A stretch of DNA of 64,000 bases from Streptomyces sp. AJS327 (GTDB taxonomy: Bacteria; Actinomycetota; Actinomycetes; Streptomycetales; Streptomycetaceae), in NCBI RefSeq assembly GCF_013450295.1, contig NZ_SKBR01000001.1, forward strand, positions 2,058,501-2,122,500. The letters run 5' to 3'. A model generated the notes under the pieces. The model saw nothing but the letters and a program-made list of their open reading frames with translations, was not told where the DNA came from and did not search any database. Shown in pieces: positions 32,195 to 41,096 of this stretch. How positions within the stretch are numbered: position 1 is the first letter of the stretch; each line of letters begins with the position of its first letter. A program made the translations under genes and the position numbers.

Positions 32195-33436
32195 GTGAGC
32201 ACGACGACTTCACACATTCCGGCAGCGAGATCCAGGGGTCTGGACCGCGCGCAACGGGGTGCCTTCCTCGGCGCCCTCATCGGGTGGATCTTCGACTACT
32301 ACGAAGTCTTTCTGATGACACTGCTGGTCGTGCCGATCGCGAAGGAGTTCGACCTGGGATCGGGCCAGGTGGGCCTGCTGCTCGGCATGCAGCTGCTGTT
32401 CATGGGCGTGGGTGGCGTGCTGTTCGGATGGCTCGCCGACCGGATCGGCCGCAAGAAGGTTCTGATCATCACGATCGCGATGTTCTCGGTGTTCACCTTC
32501 GCTCGCGCCCTGTCCCCCAGCTACGAGGTCCTCCTCATCCTGACCTGCGTCGCGGCCATCGGCATCGGCGGGGAGTACGGCGTCGGGCAGACCCTGGTCG
32601 CCGAGATCGTCCCGCCGCACCGCCGTGGCTGGTGGAGTGGGCTGCTCTACGGTGGCGTCTACGTCGGCATCGTGGCCGGCTCCCTGGTCGGCGGATACCT
32701 GATGCCCGAGATCGGGTGGCGCTGGACGTTCGTCATCTCCGGGCTTCCCGTCCTGTTCGCGCTCTGGGTGCGCCGGCACACGCCGGAGTCCGAGGTCTGG
32801 GCCAGCCGGGTGCGGCAGACCAGCGAGGGCCGGGCCGAGCGCACCCGCATCAGCCCGGCCATCGTGCGGGTGTGGTTGCTGTGCGTGCTGGCCGCCAGTC
32901 TCCAGTTCTTCGCGTACTACGGCATCGCGTCATTCCTGCCGTCCTACCTCGTCGAACAGGGCTCCTCGGTCACCAGCGCGTCGACCTGGCTGCTGTTCAC
33001 CGCCGTCGCCGGTGGCGTCGGCTGTTTCATCGGCTCGTACCTCAGCGACCGCCTCGGCCGCCGGAAGACGCTGTTCCTCCTGTCCCTGCTGGCCTTCGTC
33101 AGCGGTCTCGCCCTCGTGGCGACCTGGGACCAGCTCCTCGACGGCGGCACCTGGGTCCGCGTCGTGTTCTTCGCCTTCTTCGTCGGCGCCAACGGCCCGG
33201 CCGTCTTCGGAGCGCTCTTCAGTGAGTCGTTCCCCGCCGACATCCGGGCCACCGCGGTCTCCTCGTCCCTGCAACTGGCGCGCAGCCTGTCGTTCTTCCC
33301 CCCGATCGTGGCCGCCGCGCTGGTCCCGAGCTTCGGCTACCAGCCGATCGTCCTCGCCGCCGGGATCATGTTCGGCTGCCTCGCCGCGCTCTCCTGGACG
33401 TTCACCGAGACCAACGGGAAGCAACTGACGACCTGA
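32195..33436 (+). CDS. MFS transporter, metabolite:H+ symporter type
   Basis: 413-residue major facilitator of the aromatic acid/organic acid:H+ symporter type, about 12 helices. Motifs LFGWLADRIGRKKV and SYLSDRLGRRKTL flank the two halves, and WIFDYYEVFLMTLLV sits in helix 1. It is divergent from the thiolase operon, so it probably imports the pathway substrate. GTG at 32195 has GCAGGAGG upstream; longer in-frame sequence lies in the promoter. Confidence 0.9.
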   Translation: MSTTTSHIPAARSRGLDRAQRGAFLGALIGWIFDYYEVFLMTLLVVPIAKEFDLGSGQVGLLLGMQLLFMGVGGVLFGWLADRIGRKKVLIITIAMFSVFTFARALSPSYEVLLILTCVAAIGIGGEYGVGQTLVAEIVPPHRRGWWSGLLYGGVYVGIVAGSLVGGYLMPEIGWRWTFVISGLPVLFALWVRRHTPESEVWASRVRQTSEGRAERTRISPAIVRVWLLCVLAASLQFFAYYGIASFLPSYLVEQGSSVTSASTWLLFTAVAGGVGCFIGSYLSDRLGRRKTLFLLSLLAFVSGLALVATWDQLLDGGTWVRVVFFAFFVGANGPAVFGALFSESFPADIRATAVSSSLQLARSLSFFPPIVAAALVPSFGYQPIVLAAGIMFGCLAALSWTFTETNGKQLTT

Positions 33437-33521
33437 GCCGCCTCCCGCGCGACCCGCCCACGTCGACCCCGCCGGTGTCCCACCGCCCACCGGCGCGGGC
33501 GACCCCGGCGGGAAGCGCGGC

Positions 33522-35414
33522 TCAGGGAGTGACGAGGGGGAAGTCGGGGTCACCGGGGTCGAGGACGGCGGCGAGGCGGTCGAGCGCCGTGGTGTCGCCG
33601 TCGGCCTGGAGGCCCGCGGCGGCGAGCGTCTCCGGTGACAGGTCGCCCCGGGCGAGGGCGGGCAGTTGCCGGGTGGTGGTGGTCAGGGTGACGTCGGCGG
33701 CGTCCCGCCGCGGAGCCGCCGTGTGGGTGAGCACGCCGTTGGCCAGGCGCAGTCGGAACCTCTCACCGGTGTCGGTGAGGACGATGTCGATCGCGAGGCG
33801 TTCGTCCCAGGCTTCGGGGCCGTTGATCCGCACGGCGAGCGCGTCGAACAGGAGGCGGGGGCCGAGGTTGGCGAGGATGTCGGCGGAGGCGGTGACGGTG
33901 GGGGTTCCGAACCGGCCGTCACGCAGTTCGGCCGCGCCGGAGAGGAAGAAGTTGCGCCAGGTGCCGTTCTCCGCCCCGTAGCCGAGCTGTTCGTAGGTGT
34001 CGGCCAGCAGTTCACGCGCCGTGGCGTGGTCGGGCCGCGCGAAGACGACGTGGTTGAGGACTTCGGCGGCCCAGCGCGGGTCGCCCCCTTCGAGGGAGGC
34101 GCGGGCCTTGGCGACCACCGCGTCGGCGCCGCCCATGAACTCCACGTACCGCTTCCCCGCCTCCGTCGGGGTGTGCTGCCACAGGTGGGCCGGGTTGCCG
34201 TCGAACCAGCCCATGTACCGCTGGTAGACCGCCTTGAGGTTGTGGCTCACCGAACCGTGGTAGCCGCGGGCGGACCACGCCCGCTCCAGAGCGGGCGGAA
34301 GCCGGAGATGCTCGGCGATCTCGCCGCCGGTCCAGCCCCTGTTGATCAGGCGCAGGCTCTGGTCGTGGAGGTAGCCGTACAGATCACGCTGGACGCCCAG
34401 GAAGTGCCGCACGCGTTCCTGGCCCCAGGTCGGCCAGTGGTGCGAGGCGAACGCGACGTCCGTGGTCTCGCCGAACAGGTCGATGCACTCGGTGAGGTAC
34501 CGCGACCAGTTGCGCGGGTCCCGCACCACGGCGCCGCGCAGCGTCAGCAGGTTGTGCAGTGTGTGAGTGGCGTCCTCGGCCGTGCACAGCGCCCTGTGGT
34601 CGGGGAAGTGGATGAGCATCTCCGAGGGCGCCTCGGTGTCCGGCGCCAGCTGGAAGACCATTCGGACGCCGTCCACGGTCTCCCGCTGCCCGGTCACCGT
34701 GATCTCCACCGTCGGCGGAACGAGGCTGACGGTGCCCGTCGCGGTGGTCTGCCCGAGACCGGCGCCGACCTGGCCCCGGGGGCCGCGGGCCAGCGCCGCC
34801 CCGTACATGTAGGCCGCGCGGCGGGCCATGGCGGTGCCCGCGTACACGTTCTCCGCCACCGCGTGTTCGGTGAACCCCTCCGGGGCGAGCACCGGGACAC
34901 GTCCCGCGTCCACCTCCTCCTGCGTGGTGACGCCCCTGACCCCGGCGAAGTGGTCGACGTGGGAGTGCGTGTAGACGACGCCGGTGACCGGGCGCTCGCC
35001 CCGGTGCTCGCGGTACAGGGCGAGCGCGGCCGCGGCCGTCTCCGTCGACAGGAGCGGGTCGATCACGACGACGCCGGTCGTCCCCTCCACGAAGGTCACG
35101 TTCGACAGGTCCAGGCCGCGAACCTGGTAGATGCCGTCGACGACTTCGAACAGACCCTGCCGCGCGACGAGTTGGGACTGACGCCACAGGCTCGGGTTGA
35201 CCGTGTCGGGGGCGTCCCCCTCCAGGAAGGCGTAGGCGTCGTTGTCCCACACCACGCGTCCGTCCGCGGCGGTGACCACGCCCGGCTCGCGGCGCGCGAT
35301 CAGCCCCCGGGCCGCGTCCTCGAAGTCCTGCCGGTCCGCGAACGGCAGACGCTCCCGGACCTCGGTCTGCTGCTGGGTGACGAACGGCTGAGCGGGCTTG
35401 GGCGCCGAGGCCAT
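33522..35414 (-). CDS. Alkyl/aryl sulfatase, metallo-beta-lactamase fold
   Basis: 630-residue type III (SdsA1-like) alkylsulfatase, releasing sulfate from linear primary alkyl sulfates by a two-zinc site. The THSHVDH motif supplies H150, H152, D154 and H155. The all-helical dimerisation domain follows, and an SCP2-like lipid-binding domain ends the protein (about 500-630). No signal peptide is visible, unlike secreted family members, so it is predicted intracellular. It is a single gene; sulfur scavenging from detergents or alkyl sulfates is the likely role. Confidence 0.93.
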   Translation of the reverse strand: MASAPKPAQPFVTQQQTEVRERLPFADRQDFEDAARGLIARREPGVVTAADGRVVWDNDAYAFLEGDAPDTVNPSLWRQSQLVARQGLFEVVDGIYQVRGLDLSNVTFVEGTTGVVVIDPLLSTETAAAALALYREHRGERPVTGVVYTHSHVDHFAGVRGVTTQEEVDAGRVPVLAPEGFTEHAVAENVYAGTAMARRAAYMYGAALARGPRGQVGAGLGQTTATGTVSLVPPTVEITVTGQRETVDGVRMVFQLAPDTEAPSEMLIHFPDHRALCTAEDATHTLHNLLTLRGAVVRDPRNWSRYLTECIDLFGETTDVAFASHHWPTWGQERVRHFLGVQRDLYGYLHDQSLRLINRGWTGGEIAEHLRLPPALERAWSARGYHGSVSHNLKAVYQRYMGWFDGNPAHLWQHTPTEAGKRYVEFMGGADAVVAKARASLEGGDPRWAAEVLNHVVFARPDHATARELLADTYEQLGYGAENGTWRNFFLSGAAELRDGRFGTPTVTASADILANLGPRLLFDALAVRINGPEAWDERLAIDIVLTDTGERFRLRLANGVLTHTAAPRRDAADVTLTTTTRQLPALARGDLSPETLAAAGLQADGDTTALDRLAAVLDPGDPDFPLVTP

Positions 35415-35766
35415 GCGGACTCCTGCCTCTCTGTTCGCTGCTGTGGGCCCTCCGGTAGAGCGCCAGTCGCAGGCTGACGGAGCTGCAAATCGGTGTCAAC
35501 TATCCCTTTCCGGACACGCGGTGCCGCCGCCACCGAGGACCGCTTCCGGGGCCCGGGGGCCGCCACGGCCCGCCAGCGACGGCGGACGCGGCTGTTCGGT
35601 GACGGAAGCCCGTCCCGGTTGTCCGTGCCCCGCTGTGGGTGTGCGTGCCCGGCCTGCCCTGGAGACCCAGTGAATTACCGGCCGAGGCAGCCGGTTTCAC
35701 CGTCCATCGTTCGTATATCAAGCTGTGGAAAACTTGTGATTCCTCAAGAGGAGGGATTCTCCGCAG
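35415..35766. other. Divergent intergenic region
   Basis: 352 bases between the sulfatase and the secreted protein. The last 50 bases before the plus-strand gene are AT-rich (TATATC, TGTGGAAAACTT) and probably hold its promoter; GAGGAGGGA is its ribosome site. No clear operator was found for the sulfatase side. Confidence 0.55.
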
Positions 35767-36180
35767 ATGGCATACAGGAAGTACGTCGGTGGCTTTGCGT
35801 TATCCCTGGCCCTAGTGCTGAGCTTTGGAAGCTCCCCGGCGGCCGCCGTTTCCCCTGTGGCGGCCGGGTGCACCACGGAAGGCGCATCAGGGTATCTTCA
35901 GATAGACAACTGGACCAATCCCGGAGCCAAGATAAAAGTACACATGGAGATAACGGACAGCAGAAAGGACGGCCATCACGTCCAAATGCGTCTGGTGACG
36001 AAGCGGCATGGTGACGTCACTCACTACTGGCCCTGGCGCATGAACGCCGGCGGCCATGGTGAGACGGTCGTCGTGAGAACGACAGCCAAGGACGACAGGG
36101 GAATCTTCGAGGCTGGCATGCAGATAGCCAGGTTCGACAAGAAGAACAAGCAGCTCAACTCCTGCTCGGACTGGGCATAA
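35767..36180 (+). CDS. Small secreted protein, unknown function, with TTA codon
   Basis: 137 residues with a Sec signal peptide (MAYRKYVGGFALSLALVLS, cleavage near APA/VSP-like AAA-VSP). The mature part has two cysteines that could form one disulfide (GCTTEG and NSCSDWA). It is rich in His, Lys and beta-strand pattern residues. No family is recognised. Base use differs from the surroundings: ATA, AAA, GTA, CTA and TTT codons occur and GC is clearly lower. Codon 12 is TTA (35800-35802), which in Streptomyces needs the bldA tRNA and so ties expression to development. Possibly an acquired or developmentally expressed exported protein. Confidence 0.85.
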   Translation: MAYRKYVGGFALSLALVLSFGSSPAAAVSPVAAGCTTEGASGYLQIDNWTNPGAKIKVHMEITDSRKDGHHVQMRLVTKRHGDVTHYWPWRMNAGGHGETVVVRTTAKDDRGIFEAGMQIARFDKKNKQLNSCSDWA

Positions 36181-36706
36181 GTAGATGGCGACTGAACTCG
36201 GATCGGGCGGTTAGCGCCGAACCGGCTGCCGGGAACTGAACGCCTCGCGGTCCACACGGTACGAAGAGGGTCCCGCTCATCTGTCAGCGGGGCCCTCGGG
36301 TCCTCTCGGGGAAGCATCACGATAATTTGTGCCTCCCCAAGTTCCGCGCCCCTCGCGCAGCTCTTCCGTCGGTACCCGTGGCACCACCGGTGAGGACCAG
36401 GTGATGAGCCCGCTCGGTGGACAGGGCGCGGAATGTTCAGCGGGTCTACGTCTACCGCCATCCGGAGACGCTCCGGCGCGGCCAGCCAGCCCACCCGCGC
36501 GATCGGCTGACCCGCCACGGCCACCACCGCACACGACCGTCAGCCGGGGCGCTCCACACGCCGGTTGAGGGAGTCGGGGGACGGTCAGTTCCAGCGGTCG
36601 CCGCGGTCACGCGACGGCCGGTCCCACCGCGCCTCCCGGATCGGCGGGAAGCGCCTCCGCGACTCCGGCACGCCCCGGCGGCCCGGTGCTCGTGCTCGTG
36701 CCGTGG
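36181..36706. other. Gene-free region with terminator
   Basis: 526 bases with no supported gene between the secreted protein and the virginiamycin lyase, which are convergent. It holds the hairpin at 36266-36297; the remainder shows no obvious structure. Confidence 0.6.
36266..36297 (+). terminator. Hairpin after secreted protein gene
   Basis: GAGGGTCCCGCT (36266-36277) pairs with AGCGGGGCCCTC (36286-36297) across an 8-base loop, 12 bp with one G-T pair. About 85 bases past the stop codon, a plausible terminator. Confidence 0.65.
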
Positions 36707-37597
36707 CTACGGTTCCACCCGTGCGACGGCTCCCGTCTCCAGGGCCACCCACAGGGCGCCGTCCGGGCCCAGGGCGATGCCGTGCGGTTCGGACGACGGT
36801 GACGGCAGGCCGTACTCGGTGATCTCGCCGCTGTCGGTGACGCGGCCGACGCGGTTGGCTCCCCATTCGGTGAACCAGCACTCCCCGGTGGCGGTCGCGA
36901 CGATGGCGTGCGGTCTGGCCGTGCGGTCCGGGAGCGGGAACTCCCTGATCCCGCCGTCCACCGAGATCCGGCCGACCTGGCCCGCCGCGATCTCGACGAA
37001 CCACAGGGCGGCGCCGTCGCTGGTGATGCCCACCGGGGCGGCGCCGTCGGTGGGGAGGGGGTACGACACGAACTCCCCGTCGAGGGTGAGGCGGCCGATC
37101 GCGTTCGCCTGGTTGAGGGTGCACCACAGCGCCCCGTCGGGGCCCGCGGTGATCGCCGAGGGGAGGGCACCCGCGAGGGGGAGGGCGAACTCGGTGATCT
37201 CCCCCGCGCCGTTGATCCGGCCGAGCCGGTCGGCGTTCATCTCCGTGAACCACATCGCACCGTCCGGACCGGCGGCGATCCCGAAGGGGCCGCCGCCGGG
37301 CGTCGGTACGGGGAAGGACTCCGTCGCCCCGTCGGTGGTGACGCGGCCGATGCGGTGGTCCCGGGACCGGGTGAACCACATCGCCCCGTCGGGCCCCGGA
37401 GCGATCACCGTGGGGAGGCAGCCGGACGCGTCCAGGGCGTGTTCGGTGAGTGCGCCGTCGAGGGTGAGCCGCGCGACGCGGCCAGCGTGCGCGAGGGTGA
37501 GCCACAGGGCGCCGTCCGGTCCGGCCGCGACACCGTAGGGACCAGCCCCCTTCCCGGCCACGGTGATCTCCTTGATGGCCGGGGCGTCAGGGCGCAC
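36707..37597 (-). CDS. vgb: Virginiamycin B lyase
   Basis: Seven-bladed beta-propeller lyase that opens the ring of type B streptogramins at the depsipeptide bond without water, inactivating virginiamycin B and quinupristin. The 296 residues show repeated GPDGA(L/M)W blade motifs. The four catalytic residues known from the Staphylococcus enzyme are present: H230 (RPHAI), E270 and H272 (SSEPHGI) and E287 (ALE). GTG at 37597 with GAGGAG upstream. It is cytoplasmic. In a soil actinomycete it could be self-protection or defence against a streptogramin producer. No streptogramin biosynthetic gene is seen nearby. Confidence 0.92.
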   Translation of the reverse strand: MRPDAPAIKEITVAGKGAGPYGVAAGPDGALWLTLAHAGRVARLTLDGALTEHALDASGCLPTVIAPGPDGAMWFTRSRDHRIGRVTTDGATESFPVPTPGGGPFGIAAGPDGAMWFTEMNADRLGRINGAGEITEFALPLAGALPSAITAGPDGALWCTLNQANAIGRLTLDGEFVSYPLPTDGAAPVGITSDGAALWFVEIAAGQVGRISVDGGIREFPLPDRTARPHAIVATATGECWFTEWGANRVGRVTDSGEITEYGLPSPSSEPHGIALGPDGALWVALETGAVARVEP

Positions 37598-37619
37598 GGC
37601 AACTCCTCGTCGAGACGGG

Positions 37620-38528
37620 TCAGTCGGTGTTCCCGGCCGGTGCCGCGACGCGGTTCCGCACCAGGCCGAGCACGATCGCGGCGAGGTCGGCGGGCCGGGT
37701 CATGGGGACGTTGTGGTTCGAGCGGACCTCGACCAGCTCACGGTCGGGGGCGGCGTCGACGACGGCACGCACCTCGTCGCGCCGTGCGGCGTGGAAGCCG
37801 TCCTCGGCCAGCACGACCGTCAGCGGGCAGCTGAGGCGGTCGTACACGTCGACGGACGGAAGGATCTCCGCGCCGGGGTCGAGGGCGGTGACGCTCGCGA
37901 TCTCCTCGACGGTCGGCCGCCGCACCCACCGGGAGCCGCGACGGGTGAAGGAGCGCCGCGTCACCTCCCCGACGAGTCCGGGCCGTGCTCCCGCGTTGAG
38001 CCAGTCCTCTCCGGCCTCCCGCACGCACCGCTCGACATGGGCCCGCAGCTGGTCGTCGCTGGCCTCCCAGCCGTAGCGGAACGTGGCCCGCAGCCGGTCC
38101 GCCGCCTCGCCGGTCCGCAGGGCGGCGTGCTCCAGGAGCGAGGCGGCACGGTCGTCGAGCACCACGCCGTCCACGACGCAGAGGGCGGCCGGTTCCACGA
38201 GCCCCGCGGCGGTGGCGGCCGTCACCGCGTACCCGCCGGTGGAGTGGCCCACCAGCACGGGGCGGTCCCACCCCAGCGCGGTGACGGCGTCGCCGATGTC
38301 CCGCCAGTACCGCTCGGGGCCGCCGGAGCCGAGCCGGGTCCGCCCGTGGCCGCGCAGATCGAGGGCGACCGGATGGCACGTGCCCACCAGCCGCGCGGCC
38401 ACGTCCGTCCACGCCGCGGCGTTGTGCCCACTGCCGTGGACGAGCAGCACGCCCGCACCGCGGCCGCCGAAGTCCACACCGGCCAGCACGCCGTCCGTGA
38501 CGGGGAGTTCGATCTCGGTTCCGGTCAC
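37620..38528 (-). CDS. Alpha/beta hydrolase
   Basis: About 302-residue alpha/beta hydrolase. HGSGHNAAAW forms the oxyanion region, the nucleophile is in GHSTGG, and RSNHNVPMTRP near the C-terminus supplies the likely catalytic histidine. GTG at 38528 is chosen because the core fold starts there (TGTEIELPVTDGVL); the frame stays open to 38576, so a longer start is possible. It lies 22 bases upstream of the virginiamycin lyase gene in the same direction, so the two may be co-transcribed. The substrate is unknown. Confidence 0.87.
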   Translation of the reverse strand: MTGTEIELPVTDGVLAGVDFGGRGAGVLLVHGSGHNAAAWTDVAARLVGTCHPVALDLRGHGRTRLGSGGPERYWRDIGDAVTALGWDRPVLVGHSTGGYAVTAATAAGLVEPAALCVVDGVVLDDRAASLLEHAALRTGEAADRLRATFRYGWEASDDQLRAHVERCVREAGEDWLNAGARPGLVGEVTRRSFTRRGSRWVRRPTVEEIASVTALDPGAEILPSVDVYDRLSCPLTVVLAEDGFHAARRDEVRAVVDAAPDRELVEVRSNHNVPMTRPADLAAIVLGLVRNRVAAPAGNTD

Positions 38529-38818
38529 CACCGCACCCTGTACGCGCGGAGTCGCGAGCGCAACGGCTTTTCCCACGGGGCGTCGGTGCGGGGCACTCCC
38601 GGTCGCGGTCCGGCCGGTGCGTCGGCGCCGATCTGGCGGGCGAAAGCGGTCGCGACGTCCGTTCGGAGCACGCGTGGACGTGCCTCGCTGACGCGGAGGA
38701 TGGCGCGAGCGGCTCCTCGTCCGTCATCGCGGTGGTGCCCCGAACGTTCCGAGCGACACCGACGGGTGCTCAGGCCCACGACGGTCCGGCCCGCTGCCGA
38801 GGCTGGGGCAGCCGGTCC

Positions 38819-39931
38819 CTATGCCTGCCGGCGCGCGTCCAGACGGGCCAGCTCGGCCTCGTCGATCTCGACGCCGAGCCCCGGGCCCTGGGGGATGGCG
38901 ACATGGCCGTCGACGACCTCCACTCCGGGACTCGTGATCTGCTCGCGGTACTTGAGGGGGCCCATCAGATAGGACGGGTAGGCCAACCGCGGCAGCGCCG
39001 CGGCCAGGTGCAGCCCCATGGCATTGGAGACGCCCATCTCGACCACGCTGCCCACCATCAGGCCCATCCCCGAGGCGCCCGCCACATGGGCGGCCTGGAG
39101 CGCGGCGGTCGGACCGCCGAGCTTGGCGTGACCGAGATTGACCACGGTGGCACTCCGCTGTCCCACCACGCCCGCGGCGTCGGCCACGGTACGCACGGAC
39201 TCGTCGGCGACAACGTCCACCCGGGGGTCGGTCACGAGGCTCCGCTGGTACGCCCAGGCGGCGGGCGCCAGCGGCTGCTCCAGCGCGCACAGGCCGATCT
39301 CCTCGACACGGGGCAGCGCGCGCTTCAGATCGCTGGGTGACCACATGCCGTTGATGTCGACGAACAGGCGCGTCCCGGAGCCGACCGCGTCACGTACGGC
39401 TTGCAGCCGGTCAAGGTCGTCGTCGACCTCACCGCGTCCAGCGTAGAGCTTCAGCCAGCGGTACGACGCGCTCTGCTGGAGGGCGTTGGCCGCCATGGCG
39501 GCGGGCTCCTCTTCCCAGCCGACCGATCCGTGCACCTCGGTACGGTCGCGAAAGGCGCCACCGAGCAGCGCGTGCACGGGAACGCCGAGGGCCCGGCCCT
39601 GGAGGTCGAGCAGGGCGGTGTCGACGGCCGTCATGGTGAAGGGCGCGGACTTCAGCACCCCGCTCAGGACGTGCAGGAGCGGTACTCGCCGCTCGGGATC
39701 ACGTCCGACGAGGACGGGGGCGACGCGCTCCTCGACGAGCTCCACGATGGACTTCTGTGTCTCGCTGGTGAACGCGGGCACCGGACACGCTTCGCCGTAG
39801 CCAACGTGTCCTTCGTCGGTACGTATGACGAGCAGGACGTTCGGAGAGGTCGTGCGGTCCGTGGTCCCGAACCGGAACGTGGTCCTGAACGACGCGGCCA
39901 GGGGAATGGCCTCCAGGGACTGGATCTTCAT
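38819..39931 (-). CDS. Enolase-superfamily enzyme (muconate cycloisomerase/dipeptide epimerase-like)
   Basis: 370-residue enolase-superfamily protein of the mandelate racemase/muconate lactonising group. Metal ligands are visible as D (FVDINGMW), E (CALEQPL) and D (VADESV), with a lysine in RWLKLYAG and another in GHAKLGG. The reaction could be cycloisomerisation, epimerisation or racemisation of an amino-acid derivative. Next to a 5-oxoproline module an N-acyl amino acid or dipeptide substrate is attractive but unproven. ATG at 39931 with GGAGGAG upstream. It ends a two-gene unit with the dehydrogenase. Confidence 0.88.
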   Translation of the reverse strand: MKIQSLEAIPLAASFRTTFRFGTTDRTTSPNVLLVIRTDEGHVGYGEACPVPAFTSETQKSIVELVEERVAPVLVGRDPERRVPLLHVLSGVLKSAPFTMTAVDTALLDLQGRALGVPVHALLGGAFRDRTEVHGSVGWEEEPAAMAANALQQSASYRWLKLYAGRGEVDDDLDRLQAVRDAVGSGTRLFVDINGMWSPSDLKRALPRVEEIGLCALEQPLAPAAWAYQRSLVTDPRVDVVADESVRTVADAAGVVGQRSATVVNLGHAKLGGPTAALQAAHVAGASGMGLMVGSVVEMGVSNAMGLHLAAALPRLAYPSYLMGPLKYREQITSPGVEVVDGHVAIPQGPGLGVEIDEAELARLDARRQA

Positions 39932-39996
39932 GGTGGTGCGGTACTCCTCCGTGCTGTCTGCGATGGGCGGTGTTTCCCTGCGGCCGGTCGCCGGGG

Positions 39997-40890
39997 TCAG
40001 GTCGGCTGCCGGCGCAGCGCGATCCCCGCGGCCTCCTCCAGCTGCTTGACCGCGAGGAGCTGCCCGCCGTCCCCCTGAGTGAGCAGAGCGCGATGGTGAA
40101 GCTGCTCAACCAGGGCGGCGACCTCCAGGGGGACGCCCACCGAGCGGCCCAGGTCGACCGCGAGACGGATGTCCTTGAGGGCGAGCGCGAGCCGGAAGTA
40201 CTCCTTGTAGTCCCCGGCGAACACGTTCCGCGCCAGGTCGTTCTCGATGAACTTGCTGCTGGCTCCGGAGCGGGTCAGCGCGTCGTGCAGCAGATCGATG
40301 TCGACCCCCGCCTTGGTACCGAGCGCCATGACCTCGGCGCCAGCCACGGCGTGCAGGAAGAAGCCGAGGTTGACGCAGAGCTTGACGGTGTAGCCGCACC
40401 CCTGCCCGCCCACGTGCAGGATGCGCTCGGGGTCGCCCATGGTGGTGAGTACGCCCAGGGACCGCTCGTAGTCGGCGGCTGTGCCTCCGACGAACACCTG
40501 GAGGCTTCCCTCCTCGGCGCCCGGAACGCCGCCGGTCACGGGGGCGTCCAGAGCCGTCCAGCCCCTGTCGGGGCACGCGGACTTGACCCGCTCCATGGTG
40601 TCGAGGCTGCTGCTGCTCATGTCGATCCACAGGGCGCCGGGGCGCAGCGCCCGCGCGACACCGTCGCCGAGCATGACCGCTTCGATGGCCTCCGGGCCGG
40701 GCAGCATCGTCACCAGGACGTCCGCTCCGTCCGCGGCTCCGCGCGCCGAGGAGGCCGCCGTCGCGCCCGCCACGGTGAGTTCCCGCACGGCCTCCGGCCT
40801 CGCGTCGTGCACGGTGACGGGGTGGGAGGTGGCGGTGTTACGGGCCATGCCCGTTCCCATCCTGCCCAGTCCGATGAATCCGACCTGCAT
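39997..40890 (-). CDS. NAD(P)-dependent 3-hydroxyisobutyrate-dehydrogenase-like oxidoreductase
   Basis: 297-residue beta-hydroxyacid dehydrogenase. The Rossmann start is GFIGLGRMGTGMA, DAPVTGGVPGAEEGSLQVFVGG is the substrate-binding motif and the catalytic lysine lies in GYTVKLCVNLG. It would oxidise a 3-hydroxy acid or reduce the matching aldehyde. ATG at 40890 fits the family start and GGAAAG lies upstream; a TTG two codons earlier is in the same frame. Its own promoter seems to lie in 40891-41096. Confidence 0.9.
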   Translation of the reverse strand: MQVGFIGLGRMGTGMARNTATSHPVTVHDARPEAVRELTVAGATAASSARGAADGADVLVTMLPGPEAIEAVMLGDGVARALRPGALWIDMSSSSLDTMERVKSACPDRGWTALDAPVTGGVPGAEEGSLQVFVGGTAADYERSLGVLTTMGDPERILHVGGQGCGYTVKLCVNLGFFLHAVAGAEVMALGTKAGVDIDLLHDALTRSGASSKFIENDLARNVFAGDYKEYFRLALALKDIRLAVDLGRSVGVPLEVAALVEQLHHRALLTQGDGGQLLAVKQLEEAAGIALRRQPT

Positions 40891-40958
40891 GGACAACTCG
40901 CTTTCCGGTGTGCCGTACGGATCAGGCTCCGCGCCGTTGAGCGGACGGATGCCGTTAG

Positions 40959-40988
40959 TGCTGATTGATGCTGGTCAATGCTGATTAG
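40959..40988. repeat. Three tandem 10-bp repeats in promoter region
   Basis: TGCTGATTGA, TGCTGGTCAA and TGCTGATTAG follow each other without gaps, one helical turn apart. The middle section also forms an inverted repeat TTGA-tgctgg-TCAA. Such phased repeats fit cooperative regulator binding upstream of the dehydrogenase/enolase unit. Confidence 0.65.
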
Positions 40989-41096
40989 GGGGATGTGACC
41001 CGCGAAGAGGCTCGGGTAGCGACCCGGCCCCCTCATCCTGTGACACTCGCGGCGGGAGAAGAATGTCGTTCCCCGCATCGCAGTACGTCGTTCTGC

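Noticed and set aside
35493..36014. 173-residue frame overlapping the secreted protein
   Set aside because: No start context or protein features. The true gene has a signal peptide and good ribosome site.
36707..37597. Streptogramin biosynthetic cluster
   Set aside because: Only the lyase is present. No NRPS or PKS gene lies in the window.
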